64,000 bases of DNA from an uncultured Bacteroidales bacterium (lineage in GTDB: Bacteria > Bacteroidota > Bacteroidia > Bacteroidales > Paludibacteraceae). Location of the stretch: the NCBI GenBank assembly GCA_937907165.1, contig CALCUH010000150.1:28769-92768 (forward strand). The letters are read 5' to 3'. The translations under genes were made by a program, and so were the position numbers. The notes below the pieces were generated by a model. That model was not told the origin of the DNA. It saw only the letters and a program-made list of their open reading frames with translations, and made no database searches. This document shows positions 27,554 to 36,325 of the stretch, piece by piece; within the stretch, counting starts at the first letter, position 1; each line of letters begins with the position of its first letter.

Positions 27554-28633
27554 ATGAAGTGGTATTTGGAAAATAAAATGGACGAGATATTCGATTGGCG
27601 ATGGAATCTATATGCCTATCACCAACTGCAATACCAAGAACTCCCTGCGGAGGAATGCGGGAAGGAGTCGATTCGGACGCTTGTCAGATGGTACGCCGAC
27701 AAAAAGAGCGGGAAGACCCGCTACGCCTTCAAAAAATTAAGCAAAGCGATTCTCACCTTGCCGTCTAAAGAGCAGGAATCAATCACCCTACTCTTTCTGC
27801 AAGGATGCAAAGGCGACGCCGACTTCGTATGCCTCAACATCCAAGGATGCAATAAGAGAAAAGGATCATCCGCAATCGTCTGGAGGGAATCATACATCGA
27901 GCCAGTCAAGGCGGTTTGGGAGAAATACCATAGTCCTTTAGCGGCAAGCGTCATCATACAATATTTACCCAAAGAGTACCTAATCGAGCAAGCGGAGCAG
28001 CTATCAAAAGTTGAAAAAGTATACTTCGAACTATGCAGAAGGTTAGCCAAGGAAGAACTTTTTAAGATAGACTTCGCCAAGATACGGAGAGTCGTAGACA
28101 TCAACTCCTACCTATTCCTCCTCCACGAAAGCCAGCAAGAGATAAGCGATCAAGAAGCGAAGAGACTGCTCTTCCAATGGATAGGAAGCGTCGCCCACCT
28201 CAGCAAAAACCTCTCAGCAAAGCAAATCGCCGGCATCGCTTTCGCCAACGGATCCATCTTACAACTACAAGGATTGGACACCGCCATTTACCTCTTGCTC
28301 CTGTTGGGGCGGGAAGAGGTAGTCGACCAGTTCACAGATTGGTGCAGAGAGGTGGAAGAAAGATTAAAGGATATAATCAATGAAAACTATTTCAGCCGAC
28401 GTTACACGCCACAAACATTACAAGAAAAGTTAGCGGAGTATGTACTCGCCTACCTTCCCGAAGAGATAGCCTCAGCAGGAGAGCAAGGGAAGTGGAGAGA
28501 TTACATCATCCGTATCGGTCACCCTTTTGTCGAACCACACAAACAAGAGACTCCATATGAGCAGAGCGAAGAACAGAGAGGATTCAGCAACCCCTATCTG
28601 AACATACTTATGGAGGAATTAGACATGGAGTAG
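27554..28633 (+). CDS. Conserved-looking cytoplasmic protein of unknown function
   Basis: The product has 359 residues from ATG 27554 (MKWYLENKMDEIFDWRWNLY). It has no signal peptide and no membrane segment. It is rich in Glu, Lys, Trp and Tyr, and reads as mostly alpha-helical, possibly HEAT- or TPR-like from the spacing of helices, but no repeat is clean enough to name. No catalytic motif is seen. It follows the 7TM-HD gene and ends 3 bp from the convergent PD40 gene. I do not recognise the family. Confidence 0.7.
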   Translation: MKWYLENKMDEIFDWRWNLYAYHQLQYQELPAEECGKESIRTLVRWYADKKSGKTRYAFKKLSKAILTLPSKEQESITLLFLQGCKGDADFVCLNIQGCNKRKGSSAIVWRESYIEPVKAVWEKYHSPLAASVIIQYLPKEYLIEQAEQLSKVEKVYFELCRRLAKEELFKIDFAKIRRVVDINSYLFLLHESQQEISDQEAKRLLFQWIGSVAHLSKNLSAKQIAGIAFANGSILQLQGLDTAIYLLLLLGREEVVDQFTDWCREVEERLKDIINENYFSRRYTPQTLQEKLAEYVLAYLPEEIASAGEQGKWRDYIIRIGHPFVEPHKQETPYEQSEEQRGFSNPYLNILMEELDME

Positions 28634-28636
28634 CCA

Positions 28637-30190
28637 CTAACGGATAACAGAAGCGCCCGAGGTACCGTCAACCGGATTACTTTGGACCGGCACGCCATTA
28701 AAGTTAGCGGATGTCGGAACACTCTTTAGCAACTCGTAAAATTTTTCAGGATTCATAGCAGGTTCGACCGTAGCGAACTCCGGCACATTATAGGATTTCA
28801 AAAGATATTGGTCGAACGAAGGATCCTCATGCGGGATTTGGAATGGTTTGGAAAAAATGCCCGTAGAATCACAGTGGGTGAAAAAAGGACGAGCGTAGTT
28901 GCCATCCTCACAGCGAGAGGAGAAAAGCATCCATTTACCATTAGAACTCCAATCATGGTAAGCGTCGGACATTTCGCTATTAATTTCAGATAAAGGTCTG
29001 ACTTCACCCGTCACCGTGTTCAATTCATACAAATCACAATCGCTGTGTCTATAAGGAGAGCATCCATACTCAGAAAGAGAGAACACGACCGATCTACCAT
29101 CCGGAGAGGCCTTCGGCTGGGAAGCGCTCTTACCTATTGACGAGGCCGAATAAACAATCTCAGGAGTGCCGAAACGCATGGAATCCTTGTCAAATCTGAC
29201 ACAAGCGAGGTCGTACTTAATCTTTTTATATTCGGACACATGAGACAAGACAGAATCGGAGGTGACATAATAAAGTTTCTCGCCATCGCCGGACCAGCAA
29301 GGGAAAGTCTCCATTTTATCGGAGCTCTTCAAAATATAAGATATCTCGTTTTTCTCAATATCATACAAGACAAGGTCGGAACTAAAATCCATAATTTCAA
29401 CCTTCGCGTTATTGAAAGAAGGGAAGCACTGTCCCACAGAATTGACCGAAAAAGCCACCAATGGCAGAGAAGGATGCCAAGCGACATATGTTGTAGAAGC
29501 TAAAAGATCGCCCACCTTGGTATTGATGATGCTGGTTTTCCCATTATAAGTCAACACCAGACCACCATTTTTCCCTCTGTAATGAAACAAGCTATTGCCC
29601 GATCCATTTTTCTGTTGAGAATGGCAATTCATACAACATTGGTTCTCACCCGGTTTATTACCAAACAGATCATAGTTCTCTGCGATATTCCTATAACTAT
29701 TATGCTCCAAATCAAAAGAGGTCAGACTTAGAGAAGTATAGGCGCGATAAGAGGGTTCGATTAATCGGCAAGTCAACAACGGATCGATGGAATCGCGCTC
29801 CACCTTCCAGTAGAAAGGTTTCAAGCGGGACCATTGGCTATTCTTCACATAGACTTCAATTTTCAGAGAGGTATCCAGATTGTTCGACAAAATTTTCTTC
29901 CACGTTTGCGTCGGGAAAACCACCTTACCATCACCATCAGCCTCAACCACACATAGATCGCCGGAAGGCGCCGTCACGCAAACCCGGCAATCCTTTTCGG
30001 GAGTATTCACAATAAAATTCAGTGGTGCGATGTTACAAGGGATGGAGACATTCCTATAATCCGGATAAATGTCCACTTCGACAGAGTCACACTCTGCGAC
30101 ATTTTGGGGAACCTCCACGCCACAAGCGAGGAAAGAAAATGGCAAAGCCACCATTGCGGCATATTGTTTAACAAATCGTTTCAAATTCAT
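28637..30190 (-). CDS. PD40/TolB-like beta-propeller lipoprotein with a CxxCH motif
   Basis: The 517-residue product has a lipobox (FSFLACG, Cys 23), so it is a lipoprotein. The C-terminal ~300 residues contain propeller blades of the PD40 type ('YVAWHPSLPLVAFSVNS', 'FPCWSGDGEKLYYVTSDS', 'QPKASPDGRSVVFSL', 'YHDWSSNGKWMLFSSR'). At ~185-190 the segment CCMNCHS holds a CxxCH, the attachment site of c-type haem. Whether haem is bound is unknown. It is the last gene of a minus-strand operon, 9 nt after the membrane protein gene, and probably works with it at the envelope. Confidence 0.85.
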   Translation of the reverse strand: MNLKRFVKQYAAMVALPFSFLACGVEVPQNVAECDSVEVDIYPDYRNVSIPCNIAPLNFIVNTPEKDCRVCVTAPSGDLCVVEADGDGKVVFPTQTWKKILSNNLDTSLKIEVYVKNSQWSRLKPFYWKVERDSIDPLLTCRLIEPSYRAYTSLSLTSFDLEHNSYRNIAENYDLFGNKPGENQCCMNCHSQQKNGSGNSLFHYRGKNGGLVLTYNGKTSIINTKVGDLLASTTYVAWHPSLPLVAFSVNSVGQCFPSFNNAKVEIMDFSSDLVLYDIEKNEISYILKSSDKMETFPCWSGDGEKLYYVTSDSVLSHVSEYKKIKYDLACVRFDKDSMRFGTPEIVYSASSIGKSASQPKASPDGRSVVFSLSEYGCSPYRHSDCDLYELNTVTGEVRPLSEINSEMSDAYHDWSSNGKWMLFSSRCEDGNYARPFFTHCDSTGIFSKPFQIPHEDPSFDQYLLKSYNVPEFATVEPAMNPEKFYELLKSVPTSANFNGVPVQSNPVDGTSGASVIR

Positions 30191-30199
30191 CGCACAAGA

Positions 30200-31978
30200 C
30201 TATTTAGCATTATTTCCGAAAGCATAATAGAAGCAATATGTCTTTTCGTATAAATTCTTCAAGTTACGCATTGCTCTTTCCCTATCATCATTGTCATAAG
30301 TCTTCAATGAGGCAAAGAATCCATTAACCTTGTTCCACATTTCCTCATCCACCTGCGCCATGGAGAGGATCGACTGCCGTTCACCAGACATCACAGCGAT
30401 GACAGCAGCCTCCTTGATGCAATCAGGTATCGAATTGCCATGTTTCTCGACATAAGCTCTCAGATCTATGGCGAAAGCCTTCAGATTACATTCCCACAAA
30501 TCAGACATTAACCTCAACTCATAATCTTCGACAGGGAGATTACTAAAACACATGAAATAACGAGAGACCGAAGCGCCTCCTTTGAACAAGACATTCTCTT
30601 CGGGCATTCTGCGGACGATCCTCGCATATTCAGGATATTTCTTAAAAAATGAGGATTTATCCCTCAACAGCAAATTCAAACGCTCCACTTCATCAGACAA
30701 GGAAAAAGCCCCACTCATTTGTTTTAAATACTTCTTTGCCAATGCGGCTTCCCCTTTCATCAAAGCACATAGGGCAAGGAAACGAAGACGTCTGTAACTC
30801 AGTCCGAACCATTGCCAAGACTCGACACAGACACGTGTGGTACTATTAAAGAATCCCGACTGGAAGAAGAGAATATCCTCAAACAAATAATTCTCATACG
30901 GGGAAAATGTCGTTTCGGCAAAAGGCAAATTGATCTTAAACAGATTATTCGACAATTTGTCCGTGTTCGCAAGAGCGATCACACGATAGGCATTCAACGT
31001 TTTTGATAACTCGTTATACTTCTTACACTCCTTCAATATACCCTTCCAATCATTCATATCCGCCTGTCTTGAGACTTTCAGTTCCGAATAGAAGATATTA
31101 TCCCGATAAGACAACACATAGCATAGTCCGAAGCATAACAAAAAGGAGATTAACCGACCATAAAAACTCAATGAGGAAAAGACTTTGTCTCCAATTTTAG
31201 TTATCGGAAGGAGCAACAATGCCACGAGCGATAAGATTTGGAGCACTCTCAGTTTCAGATATGAAGAAGAAAGCAACAAAGCCGAAGAACCGAAATTAAG
31301 TTCGTCGTCGAACATACAAATATCAGACAAAAGCGGGAGAATTATGGAAGCACCCACCATCACACCCACCATGCCGGCGACATTCCGTCGGGATAGGCAA
31401 GCATCAACCGTCACTAGCATCAATGCGGCCAACGCATAGAAACCGGCAGCAGGGTAAAGTAACGCAATGACGGCAACCACAAGCACTTTTCCCCGTCGTA
31501 AATGGTTAGAAGTCTCATACAAAAGATATAGTGACAACGTGATCAAGCAACCCAAGATGGAAGTCAACCCGAAAGATGTGTCAATCCTCATGTAAATATC
31601 ATAGCCGATTCCCGTGTACAAAGAGAGTAAAAGCAAGGATGGCAAGAAAGTGCCCACGAAAAAGCCATCTTTCAACCTAAAGCACTTCTCGTTCAGATAA
31701 GCGAGAGCGACCAACAAAGCAGAAACCAACGCTGCGCCCAACGCAGGAGAACGCATCACCTGATTTAGAAATTGAGAGAGATAACGCAAAGCGCCACCCG
31801 TATGACCGGTCACATCATGGGAATAGAACTCATTAGTAGTGAAATATCCGTTCCAAAAAATCCGGTATAGCACGTCATCATAGCAGAAGCAGAGGACTCC
31901 AAAGACTCCTAAAAAGAAAAACAATCTCAGCACCCAATGTGGAGCATTCATAAGCCGGTCGGGCAAACTCATTTTCAT
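30200..31978 (-). CDS. Polytopic membrane protein, DUF6057-like
   Basis: From ATG 31978 the product has 592 residues. The frame extends to 32023, but ATG 31978 overlaps the tyrosine phosphatase stop in an ATGA junction and starts MKMSLPDRLMNAPHWVLRLF, which is the better start. The N-terminal ~320 residues hold about nine membrane helices. The C-terminal half is soluble and helical, with tetratricopeptide-like pairs ('ALCALMKGEAALAKKYLKQMSG'). The pairing with a PD40 lipoprotein suggests the Bacteroidales family I know as DUF6057, an assignment from memory. Function is unknown. Confidence 0.75.
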   Translation of the reverse strand: MKMSLPDRLMNAPHWVLRLFFFLGVFGVLCFCYDDVLYRIFWNGYFTTNEFYSHDVTGHTGGALRYLSQFLNQVMRSPALGAALVSALLVALAYLNEKCFRLKDGFFVGTFLPSLLLLSLYTGIGYDIYMRIDTSFGLTSILGCLITLSLYLLYETSNHLRRGKVLVVAVIALLYPAAGFYALAALMLVTVDACLSRRNVAGMVGVMVGASIILPLLSDICMFDDELNFGSSALLLSSSYLKLRVLQILSLVALLLLPITKIGDKVFSSLSFYGRLISFLLCFGLCYVLSYRDNIFYSELKVSRQADMNDWKGILKECKKYNELSKTLNAYRVIALANTDKLSNNLFKINLPFAETTFSPYENYLFEDILFFQSGFFNSTTRVCVESWQWFGLSYRRLRFLALCALMKGEAALAKKYLKQMSGAFSLSDEVERLNLLLRDKSSFFKKYPEYARIVRRMPEENVLFKGGASVSRYFMCFSNLPVEDYELRLMSDLWECNLKAFAIDLRAYVEKHGNSIPDCIKEAAVIAVMSGERQSILSMAQVDEEMWNKVNGFFASLKTYDNDDRERAMRNLKNLYEKTYCFYYAFGNNAK

Positions 31979-32460
31979 ATCTTCATACCTCCATTTTCTA
32001 AATATTGGAACAAGCCCTCGCAAGTATCCTCCAACAAATCCATCACATGAGTGAAACCGGCAGAACCGCCGTAGTATGGATCCGGCACATATCTGTCATT
32101 CATATTGATGGAGAACTCAGTCATCTGACGGATTTTGCCTCTATGTTCATCGGTCAATGCCTTATCCATCAGAGATTCCACGTTATCGTCGTCCATTCCT
32201 ATAATGATGTCGAACACATCAAAATCGTCGAACAAGACAGGTCTGGAGATGGATGTGACATCGTATCCCCTCTCCTTCGCCGCAGCTCTCATTCTCGGAT
32301 CGGCAGGCTCACCCGCATGGAAATTGATGATGCCAGCGGAATCTATGATGTAACGGTCAGCAGCGTCATGGGCGGCAACCAACGATTTCATCACCGCCTC
32401 AGCAGCCGCCGAGCGACAGATATTGCCTAAACAGACAAAGAGAATACGAGTCTTATCCAT
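31975..32460 (-). CDS. Low-molecular-weight protein-tyrosine phosphatase
   Basis: The 161-residue enzyme has the P-loop CLGNICRS (residues ~10-17, C-x5-R-S) near the N-terminus and the general-acid loop 'DPYYGGSAG' (~128), the two signatures of the family. Substrates are phosphotyrosine proteins, often tyrosine kinases of polysaccharide export, or small molecules; none is encoded nearby. It lies 5 nt after the DEAD-box gene and overlaps the next gene by 4 nt. Confidence 0.95.
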   Translation of the reverse strand: MDKTRILFVCLGNICRSAAAEAVMKSLVAAHDAADRYIIDSAGIINFHAGEPADPRMRAAAKERGYDVTSISRPVLFDDFDVFDIIIGMDDDNVESLMDKALTDEHRGKIRQMTEFSINMNDRYVPDPYYGGSAGFTHVMDLLEDTCEGLFQYLENGGMKI

Positions 32461-32465
32461 AATAA

Positions 32466-33767
32466 TTATTGGTTATGTCCGGGATTTCTACGTCTATGAT
32501 GATGGAAACCGCTTTTCTTAGCGGGAGCGTCACCCTGTTTAGGAGCGCCACCATCTTTCGGACGGTTATGGAAATGTTGACCGCCGCCTCTATGGTGAGG
32601 ACGGCCCTTCTCGCGCGGAGCATAAGCGGGACCTTCACCCAATCCCTCCGGCATAGGATATTTCTCGATCTCCTTTTGGAGGAATTTTTCTATACGTTGG
32701 AACCTGTCCTGATCGCTTTCAGAGATGAACGTGATGCCAGCGCCTTCCTTATTGGCGCGGGCGGTACGACCGATACGGTGGATATAATCCTCCGCATCAT
32801 GCGGCACATCGTAGTTAAGGACCACATCGACATTCTCGATATCGATACCTCTGGAGATGATGTCCGTCGCCACAAGGATGTTCACCTTACCCGCCTTAAA
32901 GTCGAGCAACGCCTGATCGCGCTCCGCCTGTTCCAAATCGGAATGGATCTCCACGGCATGGAGTCCCAAACGACGCAAGCTGCGGGCCACCTCCTTCACC
33001 TTCAGTTTGGAAGAGGAGAAAATAATAATCTTCTCGTTCTTCTTATCGGAGAAGAGCGTCTGCACGAGCGACAATTTCTGGTTCTCGTAGCAGACATAAG
33101 CGCCTTGGGCGATACCCTCAGCCGGTTTCGAGATGGCGATGTTCACCATGACAGGATCACGGAGAATCGTCTCCGCAAGTTTCTTTATTTTCGGCGGCAT
33201 TGTGGCGGAGAACATAATCGTCTGCCTCTCAGCCGGCAATTTCTTCACGATTTGGATGATATCATCATAGAAACCCATATCAAGCATACGGTCCGCCTCG
33301 TCGAGCACGAAGTAGCTGACACGGGAGAAGTCCACATTGTCCAGACTGATATGGGAGATGAGACGTCCCGGCGTCGCCACCACGAAATCGGCACCCAACT
33401 GCATAGCGCGTTTCTGCTGTTCCCAAGCGCCGGCATCGTTACCGCCGTAGACAGCCACAGATGAAATAGGAAGAAAATAAGAGAAGCCCTCCAACTGTTG
33501 GTCGATCTGCTGCGCCAACTCACGCGTAGGCGACATGATGATCGCGTTCACCGCATCCTCGGGATGAGGTTCCTTGAGCATTTTGTTCAACAAAGGGAGG
33601 AGAAAAGCCGCCGTCTTACCGGTTCCGGTCTGTGCGCAAGCGATCACATCCTTACCATCCAGAATCACAGGGATGGCCTGCTCCTGCACAGGAGTCATCT
33701 CGTTAAAATTCATCACGTTCAAGCCATCCATCAACGTCGGCTCGAGATTCAATTCTTCAAATTTCAT
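32466..33767 (-). CDS. DEAD-box RNA helicase, RhlE-like
   Basis: The 433-residue protein has all helicase motifs: Q motif 'NFNEMTPVQEQAIP' (~20-33), AQTGTGKT (motif I, ~45-52), PTRELAQQI, DEAD in 'VLDEADRMLD' (~150), SAT in 'FSATMPPK', and HRIGRTAR (motif VI, ~328). The C-terminus is a low-complexity basic tail rich in His, Arg and Gly ('RGGGQHFHNRPKDGG'), typical for RNA-binding RhlE types. It is probably involved in rRNA maturation or mRNA turnover. It is the first gene of the operon that continues to 28637. Confidence 0.95.
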   Translation of the reverse strand: MKFEELNLEPTLMDGLNVMNFNEMTPVQEQAIPVILDGKDVIACAQTGTGKTAAFLLPLLNKMLKEPHPEDAVNAIIMSPTRELAQQIDQQLEGFSYFLPISSVAVYGGNDAGAWEQQKRAMQLGADFVVATPGRLISHISLDNVDFSRVSYFVLDEADRMLDMGFYDDIIQIVKKLPAERQTIMFSATMPPKIKKLAETILRDPVMVNIAISKPAEGIAQGAYVCYENQKLSLVQTLFSDKKNEKIIIFSSSKLKVKEVARSLRRLGLHAVEIHSDLEQAERDQALLDFKAGKVNILVATDIISRGIDIENVDVVLNYDVPHDAEDYIHRIGRTARANKEGAGITFISESDQDRFQRIEKFLQKEIEKYPMPEGLGEGPAYAPREKGRPHHRGGGQHFHNRPKDGGAPKQGDAPAKKSGFHHHRRRNPGHNQ

Positions 33768-33792
33768 TGTATATCAATCCAATAATTTGCCG

Positions 33793-33800
33793 CAAAGGTA
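33793..33800 (-). promoter_or_regulatory. -7 element of the helicase operon
   Basis: On the minus strand the element reads TACCTTTG, a classic Bacteroidota -7. The deduced start is ~20 nt before the helicase ATG. The -33 box is not clear. Confidence 0.45.
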
Positions 33801-33851
33801 ATTAAAAAAAATATATAATAAGAGACAATCGTTTCAACGTAAAACCTTGAA

Positions 33852-36311
33852 TCACATCGGGTCCACATCCACTTGGATGAAGACGGATTTATGAGCGGGC
33901 TGCGCCAAGGTCATATTGGTCAAATCCTTCAGCATAGCCTTAGCCTTCTCCACAGAGGCTTTCATTTCCACCTTGAGCATTATCTTCAAGATGTAAAGGT
34001 TTTGGATGCGCGCCACCACCGGTTTGTCGGGTCCCGAGACGCGAGAGCCGAACGACTGGCGCATCAAAGCGGCCAGATAGTTGGCGGCGGATTGCACGGA
34101 AGAGTAGTCACGCCCCTTCACGTAGATATAAACCAATCTGAAATAGGGAGGATATTTGAAGAGTGCGCGGTCGTTCATCTGCACGTTGAACATGGAGATG
34201 TAATCATTCTCCCTCACCTGTCTGATGACAGGATGGTCCGGCTCGGATGTTTGGATGACCACGATGCCCCTATTGTTCTTTCTGCCCGCGCGGCCGCTCA
34301 CCTGCGCCATCATCTGATAGGCGCGCTCGAAGGCGCGGAAGTCCGGATAGTTCAGCAGTGAGTCCGCATCCAAGATACCGACCACCCGCACACGTTCGAA
34401 GTCTAACCCCTTGGAGATGATTTGGGTACCGACAAGGATGTCTATCTCCCCCTTTTCGAACTCCCCTATTATCTTTTCGTAATTCTTTCTCGACCTCGCC
34501 ACATCCAAATCCAGCCTCACCACACGAGCGCCAGGGAAAGCGGCAGCGACCACCTCCTCGATTTTCTCCGTACCGAAGCCGCGGGGTTCCAATTCGGGCG
34601 TCTCGCAAGCGGGACATAAAAGCGGCACGTTCATCGTGTAACCGCAATAGTGGCACACCAGCTGGTTGGTGGATTTATGGTAGGTCAGGCTGATGTCGCA
34701 ATTCTGGCAACGAGGCACGCAACCACAAGTCCTACACATCAGGAAAGGAGCGAAACCGCGTCTGTTCTGGAAAAGGATAATTTGTTCCTTCCGATCTAGC
34801 GCCTTACGGATGTTTTCGAAAAGAAGCGGAGTGAAGAGATCGTGAACCAATTGCTTCTTCTTTCTCGCCTCCTTCAAGTCAGCCACCAAGACATCAGGCA
34901 ACTCGATACCCTCGTAACGCTGCGTCAGTTCCACCAAACCGAACTTGCCGGATCGGGCTGACTCGTAGCTCTCCAACGAAGGAGTAGCGGAACCCAAGAG
35001 GACCTTCGCCTGCGACATCTTCGCGAGGACAATCGCCGCATTCCGCGCATGATAGCGGGGGGCAGGGTCATATTGCTTGTAAGTATTCTCATGTTCCTCA
35101 TCCACCACAACAAGCCCCAAATTACTGAAGGGGAGAAAGATGGAGGAACGGACACCCAATATCACTTTATAGGATTTATCGGACAACAGATTGTTCCAAA
35201 TCTCCACACGCTCCGCATCGGAAAATTTGGAGTGGTAGACACCCAATTTATTGCCGAATACGCGACGGAGGCGATTGGTGATCTGCGTGGTGAGCGCTAT
35301 TTCCGGAAGGAGGAACAAAACCTGACGTTCCATCTTCAGCGCCTCCTCAATCAGCCGTATATAAATCTCGGTCTTTCCGCTGGAAGTGACGCCATGCAAC
35401 AGCACAACATCCTTCTGGGAGAAGGTATCACGAATCTCCTCATAAGCTGTTTGCTGGACCTCCGACAAGGTGTGGGCGGCTTGTTGCGTCTCGAAAGAGG
35501 AATCGTCCAAACGGTCCACATCCCGCTTATAGAGTTCCATCACCCCCTTCTCCGCCAAAGCTGTCAAAGCCGCCTGCGAAGCGCCTTTGTCCATAAGCTC
35601 TTTCTTCGTCACCTCCTGTCTGCCACTCGTCCGCATGAAACCGGAGAGTTGCAGATAAAGCATCAGCAGATCAAGCTGTTTCTTCGCCTTGCCTAATATG
35701 TCGAAAAGCGCCGACAAACGCTCCTCTTCCGCATATTCGGGAGAGAGGCGCACGCAGAGTTCCTGTTTGGGTTTATATTTAGTTTTCAATTCCTCGCTGA
35801 CGGTGACGGCGCCCATATCCATCAGACGTTTCACCATCGGCAGGACATTCTTCATCTCCATCAGTTTGTTCAATTCGCTAACGGAGTGTTCCTTCGTCGA
35901 TAATATATCCAACAACGTCTGCTCCTTCTCTTTCAGAGGAGCCTCCGCCTCGAAATCCTCCACCAGCGAGATGACCGTCTCGCTCTCCAGTTTCAGCCCC
36001 GACGGGACAGCGGCCTTAAAGACCTCGCCTAAGGAACATTGATAATAGGAAGCTATCCACTCCCAAAATTTTATCTGTTGCGGACGGACAATCGGAGAGG
36101 CGTCCAATACCCCAATCACCTCCTTCAATTCAACATTTTCGGGAGGTGTGAAACGGATACCGTAGACCAGCGCCGTGTAGAACTTGGACCGTCCGAAAGG
36201 GACGATGACACGCATACCCACTTTCACATCGCCCGCCATCTCCTCCGGCAGGATGTAGGTAAACGTGCCTCCCAAAGGCAGCGGCAAAATCGTCTCAATA
36301 TAAGTCGTCAT
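33852..36311 (-). CDS. priA: Primosomal protein N' (replication restart helicase PriA)
   Basis: The 819-residue 3'-5' helicase reloads the replisome at stalled forks. An N-terminal DNA-binding domain ('MTTYIETILPLPLGGTFTYI' start) is followed by helicase motifs: GVTSSGKTEIY (Walker A, ~300), DEEH (motif II) and 'VSGRAGR' (motif VI). The zinc-binding cysteine cluster between the helicase lobes is complete ('CRTCGCVPRCQNCD' and 'CHYCGY...CPAC'). It lies 14 nt after the WG-repeat gene on the same strand. Confidence 0.97.
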   Translation of the reverse strand: MTTYIETILPLPLGGTFTYILPEEMAGDVKVGMRVIVPFGRSKFYTALVYGIRFTPPENVELKEVIGVLDASPIVRPQQIKFWEWIASYYQCSLGEVFKAAVPSGLKLESETVISLVEDFEAEAPLKEKEQTLLDILSTKEHSVSELNKLMEMKNVLPMVKRLMDMGAVTVSEELKTKYKPKQELCVRLSPEYAEEERLSALFDILGKAKKQLDLLMLYLQLSGFMRTSGRQEVTKKELMDKGASQAALTALAEKGVMELYKRDVDRLDDSSFETQQAAHTLSEVQQTAYEEIRDTFSQKDVVLLHGVTSSGKTEIYIRLIEEALKMERQVLFLLPEIALTTQITNRLRRVFGNKLGVYHSKFSDAERVEIWNNLLSDKSYKVILGVRSSIFLPFSNLGLVVVDEEHENTYKQYDPAPRYHARNAAIVLAKMSQAKVLLGSATPSLESYESARSGKFGLVELTQRYEGIELPDVLVADLKEARKKKQLVHDLFTPLLFENIRKALDRKEQIILFQNRRGFAPFLMCRTCGCVPRCQNCDISLTYHKSTNQLVCHYCGYTMNVPLLCPACETPELEPRGFGTEKIEEVVAAAFPGARVVRLDLDVARSRKNYEKIIGEFEKGEIDILVGTQIISKGLDFERVRVVGILDADSLLNYPDFRAFERAYQMMAQVSGRAGRKNNRGIVVIQTSEPDHPVIRQVRENDYISMFNVQMNDRALFKYPPYFRLVYIYVKGRDYSSVQSAANYLAALMRQSFGSRVSGPDKPVVARIQNLYILKIMLKVEMKASVEKAKAMLKDLTNMTLAQPAHKSVFIQVDVDPM

Positions 36312-36325
36312 CCGTCCGACAATAA

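Noticed and set aside
32469..33464. 331-codon plus-strand frame over the helicase gene
   Set aside because: Antisense shadow; the helicase motifs are complete on the minus strand.
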